DNA of 64,000 nucleotides from assembly GCA_043228905.1 (NCBI GenBank), contig JBHGNT010000007.1, positions 19,592,001 to 19,656,000 of the forward strand, in the 5' to 3' direction. Position 1 is the first letter of the stretch. Every line of letters begins with the position of its first letter. A program made the translations under genes and the position numbers. The notes beneath the pieces were generated by a model that ran no database searches, was not told the origin of the DNA, and worked only from the letters and a program-made list of their open reading frames with translations. Source of the DNA: Azolla caroliniana. Lineage: Eukaryota; Polypodiophyta. This document shows positions 56,114 to 64,000 of the stretch, piece by piece.

Positions 56114-56740
56114 TCACCGCTTATCAAAACGACTGCAAGCCTTCTTCACCGCCGCCCAATCCGCTACCAAGCCATTTGGTTGCGTTTCGTCCTCCAAGAA
56201 GCTGCCCAATTCTCGCCGATCTTTCGCATCCACTACCTTTAGGAATAGTAAGACTTTATCTCCGTCGAGAACTCGTTGCTCGACACTCGGAAGTTGGTTG
56301 TACTTCTGGTCGAATTCAGCATAAACTCCCGAAGCACACAGATTCGTCCCTTTCTTCTCGATCCAATTCATTAATGTATGCCGAGTCATCCGTGATGTGT
56401 CTTCAAGCATGTATTCAGTGAGAAGAGCCCTTTCGAACTCCGCCCAAGTTGCATGCTCATTTTGGATCTCCATCATGCACTCACGGATCCCGGGTTCTAC
56501 CACACACTTAAAGCTTGAAATTTGTTTTAGATCATGGACATCTCTTTGTTGCATCTCGTTCCGGTACGTAGCAAGGAAATTTGTGATGTTCTTGCCACCG
56601 AATCTTCCAACTGTCTCCACAGTTCGGTCAATAGCTTTGTCGACTAAAGCCTCCCGATCTCTCTCTTTCAACATGAATTCGACGACAGACACCATGCCTT
56701 TCGTCAATTCTTCTCCTTGAGTTCCACTTGTCGAAGCCAT
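56114..56740 (-). pseudogene. Gypsy-B gag, N-terminal part
   Basis: From the Met at 56740 (MASTSGTQGEEL) the frame encodes a helical gag domain (VETVGRFGGKNITNFLATY, HATWAEFERALLTEYM, VYAEFDQKYNQLPSVEQ). It resembles the gag of Gypsy-A, so the two elements are related. The start lies about 30 bp from the primer-binding site. Confidence 0.8.
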
Positions 56741-56771
56741 CTTCGTACTTGATATCCTCCTACTGCCTCGT

Positions 56772-56789
56772 TTCACGTCAGGTTCACCA
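56772..56789 (-). other. Gypsy-B primer-binding site
   Basis: In element orientation TGGTGAACCTGACGTGAA lies 4 bp inside the 5' LTR. It differs from the Gypsy-A site at one position. Confidence 0.7.
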
Positions 56790-56793
56790 TAGA

Positions 56794-57321
56794 TGTCGCG
56801 AAATTATGACGAGGATACATGAACGTTGAGGAAAGACCCCGGGGCCTTTGACTAGAGGATATTAAATTCGTGTATTTATGTACTAAGAATTAACTGAAAT
56901 GAGAAAGTTTAACAAATTTCATTAACAAGTAAAAAGAAAGATTACAATTAATCCCAAGATTGGGATTACAAAAAGTTTGCTAATGGAATGGCTAGGGTAA
57001 TAGATTAGAAGAAATGAGATATGGATTTAATTAGAATATTAGGGTTTTTAGCTTCAATTCGAAAATTAGGGTTTTTGAGTTGTATGGCTTTCATTAGGAA
57101 GTTAGGGTTTTCTTCAGAGATAGCTTCCTTCCCCCTCGTATGGAAATTAGGAATTATGATTGATAGCCCCCTTCTTGATTGATGGATTTTTCCTTATTCT
57201 CCTCCATACACTTGCATGTGTCCCACCTGGCGTTTACTTTAGTTTTCTTCACTTTACTTTCGTTTGTTGCATGATCTCCACCTTTTTGTTGCACACCTTC
57301 CACATCACCTTTACTTTTTGC
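56794..57321 (-). repeat. Gypsy-B 5' LTR (truncated)
   Basis: Aligns with 42387-42890, with an insertion of about 16 bp near 56955. It ends abruptly at 57321 inside the word TTTTTGCATGC, where unrelated sequence begins, so the outer end was lost. Confidence 0.85.
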
Positions 57322-57667
57322 ATGCGGGTGAAAGTATGCGAGTGGAAACAATTAGCTATGTCCTTGACATAGCTAATTAGCTATGCAAAAAGCTACCATT
57401 GATAAATAGTCATTTTAGTAAAAAGCCATCATTAATAAATTAACTATGCAAAAAACTACCATTGAAAATACTAGAGTGTTTTAATTACATATGTAAATGA
57501 GTGCCATCAATGTGCAACATAAATTGATATGTGCACCATAAATTATATATCGAATTCCGAGGTCCATTATGCATGATCCTTTGCCACATCACGTAGGCCA
57601 TCTCTAGTTGAGTATTGTGGGTTAGTTGCTACCACTGTTGCTAAACCCTATCGAGTCCACCTACCAC
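57322..57667. other. Left part of a second transposase-like unit, no gene
   Basis: Contains AGCTATGTC/GACATAGCT hairpin words and AGCTAATTAGCT (57370 region), the same palindrome that fills the intron at 59440-60015. No ORF. Confidence 0.45.
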
Positions 57668-58310
57668 CACTCTACACTCAGGGGCCACTACTGTGTTTTC
57701 CAAGCATCATCAAAGAGCTGCTCAATCTGACGGGGTTCTCTTCTCTGTGCCACTCTACACTCAGGGGCCGCTACTGTGCGTTCCAAGCATCATCAAAGAG
57801 TTGTTCAATTTGACAGGGTTCTCTTCTCTATGCCACTCTACACTCAGGGGCCGCCACTATGCATTCAAAGCATCATCAAGGAGCTATTCAATTTGACGGG
57901 GTTCTCTTCTCTGTGCCACTCTACACTCAGGGGTCGCTACTGTGCATTCCAAGCATCATCAAGGAGCTGTTCAATTTGACGGGGTTCTCTTCTCTGTGCC
58001 ACTCTACACTCAGGGGCCACTACTGTGCGTTCCAAGCATCATCAAAGAGTTGTTCAATCTGATAGGGTTCTCTTCTCTGTGCCACTCTACACTCAGGGGC
58101 CACTACTGTGCGTTCCAAGCATCATCAAAGTGTTGTTCAATCTGACGGGGTTCTCTTCTCTGTGCCACTCTACACTCAGGGGCCGCTACTGTGCGTTCCA
58201 AGCATCATCAAAGAGCTGTTCAATCTGACGGGGTTCTCTTCTCTATGCCACTCTACACTCAGGGGTCGCTACTGTGCGTTCCAAGCATCATCGGTAACTG
58301 TTCAATTTGA
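57668..58310 (+). repeat. 83-bp tandem repeat, eight units
   Basis: Units begin CACTCTACACTCAGGGG at 57668, 57751, 57834, 57917, 58000, 58083, 58166 and 58249, exactly 83 bp apart, with few substitutions. More diverged related sequence continues to about 58530. As 83 is not a multiple of three, staggered 67-codon artefact ORFs appear. Confidence 0.96.
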
Positions 58311-58654
58311 TGGGGTCCTCTCCTCCATTGTCATCATTCGACACTCAGTTGCTGCTACTGTCCAGTCCTGGATTGCTTCCACATTTCGATTTGACGGAGT
58401 TCACTCATCCAACGGCAACATTCTACACTCAGTTGTCGCCATTGGTCGGTCTTGGATAGCCTCCTCAACTGTTCGATCCAACGGAGTGAACTCCTCTATT
58501 GTTCGGTCTTGGATTGCAATAACTTTTCTGTCTATTGATTATCTTGTGTATTATTGTGTCTAATCTTGTGTATTGTGGAATATTTTTGTGTATTGTTGTT
58601 GCCCATAGCCATCTTAAGTACTTGTTTTTTTTTCTGGAAATTTAGGGTTTTAAT

Positions 58655-60302
58655 ATGTCCAGCCAAATGGAAGGGGAAGAAGGGTGTTTAGAATTACCCC
58701 TCAATGATCATAAGGATAGGGATGATGCTATCAGGACACAACAAGCCATACGAAACTATTGGGCAGAAAAAAAAAGGAAACATCGTCAATTGTTGAAGGA
58801 TAAGAAAGCCACACTCAGTAAAGGTAAGCCTGATAGTTTAGCTGAGAATGTAAGTAATGCGACTACCATCATAGAGAGAAAGGTTGTAGACTATTTCAAT
58901 GTTCAAACCAAGCACATCAGCAATGAAGAAAAGAAGGTAGTACTTTATGGAATATGTAATGATCCATCGATAAAGGACTTAGTTGATTGTGATGGTCTTA
59001 ATGCAAACATATCATCTATTTTAGTAAATAATCTTCATAATAGTTTCGTATCCATGAGCAGGTCAGAAGATGATCTTGTCTTAAAAAGGTCTAGTCTAAT
59101 GATGTTTGATGTTGATGATATAAACATCAGTGAGCTATCTTAGGTAATTGGTGTTAGTAGAAAAACAGTGTACAATACAATGAACCGTATAATTTCCTCG
59201 GGTGAAGGAACTAGTCTACTAAAGCTAACTACAAGATGTAAGCCAATGACACCCATAACATTTAAAATCAAGGATGTAATCACAATGTTTTGGTCTAATG
59301 AGAGTAGGGTTTCACCCAATAAAAAGGATTTATGCAGGAAATGTGTTGGAAGAAATCAATACGAGGAGCATCCCATTCATCTTCTTGATGTACCTCAGGT
59401 ATTTACATTTATCTCAACATTTGTTTTGACTCTACACGGAAAGTTAATTAGCTCAGTTAGCAGAAAAGCTAATTAGCTTATTAGTTACATTTACCTCAGT
59501 TAGCTACTAGGATAGCTACTACATAGGTAACTAGCTACTCTTAATAGCTACTACCATGATAGCTAATTAGCTATTCTCAATAGCTACTACCAGATAATTA
59601 GCTGTCCTGGTAGCTAGTTAGCTATCATGGTAGCTAGTTAGCTATTTCGTTATTACCAGCTAATTAGCTACTATGAAAGCTAATTAGCTACCATGATAAC
59701 TAATTAGCTTACTAGGATAGCTAATTAGCCACCATGATAGCTAATTAGCTACTAGACTAGCTGCTATTAGTTACTCGGAAAGCTAATTAGCTACCATGAT
59801 AGATAATTAGCTACCATGATAGCTAATTAGCTACTAGGACAACTAATTAGCCACCAGGATAGCTAATTAGCTACTAGACCAGCTAATTAGCTACCATGAT
59901 AGCTAATTAGCTACTAGACCAGCTAATTAGCTACTAGACTAGCTAATTAGCTAGCTAATAAGCTACTAGAATAGCTAATTAGCTACTAGGATAGTTAGCT
60001 AGTTACGAGAATAACTAATTCCCCTTTATTACGCAAGTCGATTTATTTATTAAGTTCAAACGAATGCATCCAACTATCAAAGTTCAACTATGAACATTCG
60101 AGTCTCTTAAGCCACACTTTGTGAGACGCTTAAAGGATCGATACACATGTTGTTGCATTTACCATGTACAGATGGGTTTTCTGAAGGACTCTGTTAATCT
60201 ACTACGTCACCATAGTGCATCCCTAACTAATACAGTTTGCACATGTGGGTGCCCAATCTGTCGATCAAGCCCACAAGAGGAGTGTAAATCATCTGAGCAC
60301 GT
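58655..60302 (+). pseudogene. Unidentified transposase-like protein (copy 2)
   Basis: The same unnamed family as 41848-42386. From ATG 58655 the frame has a charged N-terminus (IRNYWAEKKRKHRQ), then an HTH-like segment after an in-frame TAG at 59141 (VIGVSRKTVYNTMNRI), then FWSNESRVSPNKKD and EEHPIHLLDVPQ. A 5' splice site is likely at 59399 (CAG then GTATTT). The frame resumes at about 60094 as TFESLKPHFVRRLKDRYTCCCIYH and ends with a CX1CX2C motif (CTCGCPIC). An intron of about 0.7 kb filled with palindromic repeats lies between. The gene is cut off at 60302 by an LTR. A mobile-element origin is inferred from its two copies, HTH and Cys-rich motifs. Confidence 0.6.
59440..60015. repeat. AGCTAATTAGCT palindrome-rich intron tract
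   Basis: The 12-bp perfect palindrome AGCTAATTAGCT and close variants recur dozens of times at irregular spacing, mixed with ACCATGATAGC and ACTAGGATAGC. The tract lies inside the inferred intron. Confidence 0.9.
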
Positions 60303-60640
60303 TGTTGTGAAGAATTTCGGCCAGAGGCGGAAACCGGGAACATTGGCTACGTCGGCGGGGTGCAGCGTGTGAACGCACCCATGTACATTTAGTGTGAAAA
60401 TCGAGGGCGCCTTTATGGCGCCGAAGAATAGTCAAGTTGGGGCAGACGATCCCATGTAAGGCGGGATTTGTCCCACATTGTAACGCATCCCTTTCCTTGT
60501 TCTATAAAAGGAAGGGAACGCCCTTTGTGAAAGGGTTGCCCATTTTGCATTAGAGGGTATATTGTTGTCGTGCCTTTCGGCTCCGGATCGTTGCGTGAGT
60601 CGGGTGAGAACCGCCGAGGTTTTGGACTAGGAGGAAGAGG
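60303..60640 (+). repeat. LTR related to the Gypsy-A LTR (solo or partial)
   Basis: Starts TGTTGTGAAGAATTTCGG and follows the reverse complement of 31882-31630 closely (GCCAGAGGCGGAAACCGGGAA, CCCACATTGTAACGCATCCC, a CTATAAAA TATA box, GCATTAGAGGGTATA), then diverges. No internal domain follows in this orientation. The right border is uncertain. Confidence 0.75.
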
Positions 60641-61226
60641 AATACAACTTAAGGCTAGTTATGAATAGTAGAAAGAGAAGTAAGATAGCAATCTCATGAA
60701 TCCCACGAGTTTAGTGTATTTAAAACAATATTTAAATTATAAGAGTAATTTTGATGGCAAAATTCGTGAATCCCACGAATATATTAGATTGATCAATCCT
60801 TGTATATTAATCAACAACCTTATACATATTTCTCTCCTCCTTATATAAAGATGGAAGAGGCTAAGCATGGCTTCATGCTTTTTCACCAAAAGTGTCCATG
60901 CACCCTAAATGTGCATGTGATGCTTTGTCATTTCCTAAGTATAGGGCTCATGCACGCTAAATGTGCATGAGTCACTTTTAATGTCACGTGTAAATAAAAT
61001 ATTCACACCCTAAAGAATACATGATTTTTACCTCTTAATAAAGGTATGTGTAAATAAAGGTCTTATACGTATTAAATCTATATGTATAACACTAAAGATA
61101 AGTTATTACAATGGTAAAGTTGAGGTTTATCTACGTGGAGGTGCAAGGTTTGAATCTTGCCCTATGCACATGATAAGTATTTTGATATATTATTTATTTA
61201 TTTATATGTATCTAAAATCGGATATA
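60641..61226. other. Spacer with a SINE-like segment
   Basis: No gene. CATGAATCCCACGA is repeated at about 60698 and 60765, and CTAAATGTGCATG at about 60904 and 60957. At 61108-61160 (plus strand) TACAATGGTAAAGTTG and GGTTTGAATCTTGCC form A- and B-box-like motifs as in the segment at 38426-38480. Confidence 0.5.
61108..61160 (+). mobile_element. tRNA-related SINE-like segment
   Basis: A-box-like TACAATGGTAAAG and B-box-like GGTTTGAATCT (61147-61157), laid out as in 38426-38480 on the opposite strand. This suggests two copies of one small SINE family. The borders are not definable. Confidence 0.5.
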
Positions 61227-62485
61227 TTATTTTATGGTTTTCACGTAGTGTGTGGAATACACTACGACACTCGCCCCCTCCGAACCCGCACATCCTCCGG
61301 TATGTGCCGAAGTTCTCGATTCCTGATATCCATCTTCACCCAAAGCTTCCTCTGATTCTCCCCTTATGTCGACTATGAGTTGTAATTCACTTTCTTCGCT
61401 TCCCGCATCACCGTGGTCTTCGTCCGATTGCTCCTCGTTGTCGGCCTTGGCTTGGATCACATAGGGTTTGTCGTCGGTCCGCTTCTTGAAAATCTTCACC
61501 CGCTTCCCGGCTATAGGCACTCGTAGTATTGTTCCATCCAACTCGGACAGTCGGTACGTTCCGTTGTCAAAGACTTTCCGAACCTCGTATGGCCCGAACC
61601 ACCTTTTCGCGAATTTCTGCATCGTTGTATGTTGATGGTCCAAACTACTGTCACAGACGATCACCCAATCTCCTTCTTCAATCCTCCTTGGTCGTAGTTG
61701 GTGCTTTGTGTCGAACCGGCTTTTGTTCCGGAACCGTGCTTCTTGTTGTCGGCGTATTGCTTCCGCTATGTCTGCCAGTCTTCCCTCTAGTTGTTGTATC
61801 CGGACCGCTAGTAGTTCTTCTCGGCTCATCTCGTCCTCCCACGGTAGCACTGTCCATGTTGCGATCGCGGTTTCCGTCGGCATTACCGGTGCTTGTTCGG
61901 TCATGAGTTCTGCCGGCATGTAACCGGTTACGGAGCTATGCGTCGTCCAATCCGCCCATAGTGCATACGGAAGCATCTGCGGCCAGTCCTTCACCTTTCC
62001 ATCACATGCCTTCGCAAGTGCTTTCACGATCGGGCTATGTCCTCGTTCGATTTTCCCGTTGGCCTTCGGATTGTATGCCGTTGTCAGCGTTAACCGAACT
62101 CCGTGCTTGGCAAAGAATCCCCTAGCTTTGTCCGAGTCGAGTTCTCCCCGGTCCGCAATCACTTGTCCTACGCACCCGTACCTGCAAAATACTTCCTCCA
62201 AAAGAATTGGCATACCACGGAACACGTTTTCCTCTGAAGCGCTCGACCTTCTACTTGATTCGTGAGATCTTCCCGAGCTAATATCAAGTATTTCTTTTGT
62301 CCGATCCCGGTCGGCATGGCCACTCTGTCGACCATCCACTTGAAGTTGATTGTCGGTGAGAATGTCGGATGTAACTCATCTCGATGTCGAACCCCGAAGT
62401 AGACTTGACATTTCTCGCAGCTTTCCGTGAACTCCGCGACATCTTTGTACATTTTCTTCCACCAATATGTTTGCTTGATCTTCAC
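61227..62485 (-). pseudogene. Gypsy-C integrase
   Basis: The minus strand from 62485 encodes the finger end (YWWKKMYKDV, CEKCQVYFGV) and the start of the catalytic core (KWMVDRVAMPTG). After a frame change, 62339-61227 gives VIADRGELDSDKA, TTAYNPKANGKIERGH (the last catalytic Glu), PYALWADWTTHSS and a C-terminal GPY/F-like region (KRWFGPYEVRKVFDNGTYRL), then an acidic tail. All three DDE residues are present but in two frames. No chromodomain is seen. The purine-rich GGAGGGGGCGAG just before the stop region may be the polypurine tract. Confidence 0.88.
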
Positions 62486-63343
62486 AAATGTTGCCCATGT
62501 TCCTCGGTGTCCAGCCCAAATCGGATTCGTGAAACTCGGACATTATCCGGTTTCGTTGCTCTTTTGTCCTGACTACTCGAAGTGGTATACCATCCGGTCT
62601 TTTCGGCGCCCTCCATATTAATCCGTTTTCCAAGAAGAACTTTTGGACTTGCCTCTTCTTCCTTCGGATCTCGACTCTTCTTCCTTTATCGTTTGTTGAA
62701 TGCTCGGCCTCTTGTAACATCTTTCCGATCATCAAGCTTTCTCCCTCGTATTCTTCTTCACGGAATTCTCGGATTACGTTCACTCGGCATATGTGCTCCG
62801 ACGCGAAGTAGTCTTCGGAAACTTCTTCATTATCTGATTCGGTTATGTCGTCTCTGAACCGAGCCCTTGATAACATATCCGCTACCGCGTTGTCCTTCCC
62901 CGAGATGTGTCGAACCTCCGGATTAAGCGACTTGACATATGCAACCCACCTTAGCATAGCTACATCCGTTATCGTACAACACCGCATCATCCCGAGTATC
63001 GGAAGACAATCCGTCTCGATCACCACTTCGGCTCCAATCAAATAATCCCGATCCGATTTTATCGCCGACATGACTCCCCACAGTTCTCTTTTGACTTTGC
63101 ATATCCACGTTGCCTTTCATTGAGAACCTTTGCTCCGAATCGGATCGGATACTGAGAACCATCCGAGTCGGCTTGATTGATGACCCACCCGATACCGTTT
63201 GGACTTGTATCAACCGTTACTATGATCGGTCGGTCGTAGCTCAGCTTCTTAAGTGCTTCCGCCCTCCGAAGTGTCTTCTTCAATTTTTTCATGGCTTTGG
63301 TGTGTTCCGGTTTCCATTCGAATTTCTTACCTTTCCGCAACAA
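62486..63343 (-). pseudogene. Gypsy-C RNase H
   Basis: The segment at 63343-63059 encodes PIIVTVDTSPNGIGWVINQ and YPIRFGAKVLNERQRGYA. After a frameshift, 63071-62486 encodes KSDRDYLIGAEVVIETDCLP, WVAYVKSLNPEVRHISGKDN and VADMLSRARF. It is closely similar to the RNase H of Gypsy-B, which is split by element T, so this copy shows what the uninterrupted region looks like. Confidence 0.88.
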
Positions 63344-63766
63344 GTGGTAGAGAGGGTCCGCTATATGTGCATAATGCGGAATCCATATGTGATAGAATGC
63401 ACATGCACCGAGAAACCTTCAGACTTCGGATGTTGACTCGCATACTTCCTCCATAGCTTGAATCGCATCGACCTTTGTTGGTGACGGTCTTCGGCCATAG
63501 GGCCCACATAGATGTCCGACCACCAATATTTCTTCTTGCTCGAATGCCGATTTCTCCCTGGAAAGTGTTAGGTGCACATCTTCTAGCTTTCGCAACACTT
63601 TCTCGCAATCATGAATATGGTCGATCACGAACTTTCGGCATCCCCGATCATCCATAGTCTCATCTTTTTCTTCTACCGTGCATCCTTTCATCGGAACATC
63701 ATCGAGGAACGGCATCGTTATCTCCGGAATGCAGTCTCGAAGCACCTTGTTCATCGTGTTCATCAT
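63327..63766 (-). pseudogene. Gypsy-C reverse transcriptase, C-terminal half
   Basis: From 63766 the frame encodes MMNTMNKVLRDCIPE, then MPFLDDVPMKGC with the FLDD active site and the following connection region (EEILVVGHLCGPYGRRPSP). A frame change leads on to RNase H. The N-terminal half of RT, protease and gag are missing because another repeat begins at 63767. Confidence 0.88.
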
Positions 63767-64000
63767 ATGACATTCTTTTCATACACAGAAAACGGGAAAT
63801 AGAACACGACACAAAGAGGAAGACAAATACACAGGAGGTTTACGTGGAAAACCCCAAACTAGGGGAAAAAACCACGGCAACCCACGGGCTACAAACTGTC
63901 ACTATGTAAGAATGTACAAAACAGTGAGTTCACGGAGGCAACGACCTCGTGCTCACGATCTTCGCCACAGGCGGCGGTTACAACAAAGGCAACGACCTCG
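63767..64000 (+). repeat. Dispersed repeat, probable LTR end (related to 26445-26800)
   Basis: Begins where Gypsy-C stops. Shares TTTACGTGGAAAACCCCAAA, AGGCAACGACCTCGTGCTC and GGTTACAACA words, in order, with 26530-26680. It runs out of the window. Confidence 0.55.

Larger units (their letters stand above)
42387..57321 (-). mobile_element. Gypsy-B: LTR retrotransposon hosting element T
   Basis: The LTR start TGTCGCGAAATTA is found at 42387 and, with one mismatch, at 56794. From these points about 530 bp are alignable. On the minus strand the order is 5' LTR (56794-57321, cut short), primer site 56772-56789, gag, protease, RT, RNase H, integrase zinc finger, then the 3' LTR (from about 43206 to 42387). 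The integrase core is missing, so the element has an internal deletion. Element T (43978-52839) interrupts it within RNase H. Multiple frameshifts show it is dead. Confidence 0.85.

Noticed and set aside
57693-58563. Series of 67-residue ORFs and a 151-residue ORF
   Set aside because: Staggered frames of the 83-bp tandem repeat.

Overview
The window is nuclear DNA of a land plant. The evidence is a cluster of intronless leucine-rich-repeat receptor-like protein (LRR-RLP) genes of the phytosulfokine-receptor type, spliced GT-AG introns, a MULE transposon, two LINEs, Ty3/gypsy elements including chromoviruses, tRNA-derived SINE heads and a 5S rRNA-derived fragment. The style of the LINE endonuclease and of the non-chromoviral gypsy proteins would fit a non-seed plant such as a fern or lycophyte, but that is only an impression.

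Region 1 (1-21.2 kb) is a tandem LRR-RLP cluster on the + strand: a 5'-truncated gene at the window edge (2-850), an intact gene (1725-3782), a pseudogene with a frameshift and a large internal deletion (7273-8152), and a second intact gene (16865-18949). Flanking DNA was duplicated with the genes. The spacers also hold satellite arrays (periods about 164 and exactly 81 bp), GA/CT microsatellites, a SINE head and the 5S-derived piece.

Region 2 (21.2-30.3 kb) is transposon debris: a MULE transposase relic between long inverted arms, a LINE on the minus strand, and a truncated L1-like LINE on the plus strand.

Region 3 (30.3-64 kb) is a nest of insertions. A 5.07 kb gag-only LTR retrotransposon ('Gypsy-A', 31094-36167) sits inside a chromovirus integrase gene and has a GCGC target duplication. 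A second chromovirus relic lies at 38.9-41.05 kb. A larger gypsy element ('Gypsy-B', 42387-57321) truncates an unidentified transposase-like gene on its left and lies next to another copy of that gene family on its right. Gypsy-C (61.2-63.8 kb) is related to Gypsy-B.

The most unusual object is 'element T' (43978-52839, 8,862 bp). It is inserted in the RNase H region of Gypsy-B, with 36-bp terminal inverted repeats and an ATAT (or TA) target duplication. It carries two divergent genes. One is a DUF7869-like, probably transposase-like protein on the minus strand. The other is a spliced gene joining a ParB-like domain to a permuted (beta-class) DNA amino-methyltransferase on the plus strand. Between them are nine 25-bp palindromes repeated every 51 bp. 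A DNA transposon carrying a prokaryote-type ParB-methyltransferase and its own palindrome array is the best candidate here for an undescribed system. This copy is decayed: it has premature stops and frameshifts, and most of the stops are one C-to-T change from a Gln or Arg codon.
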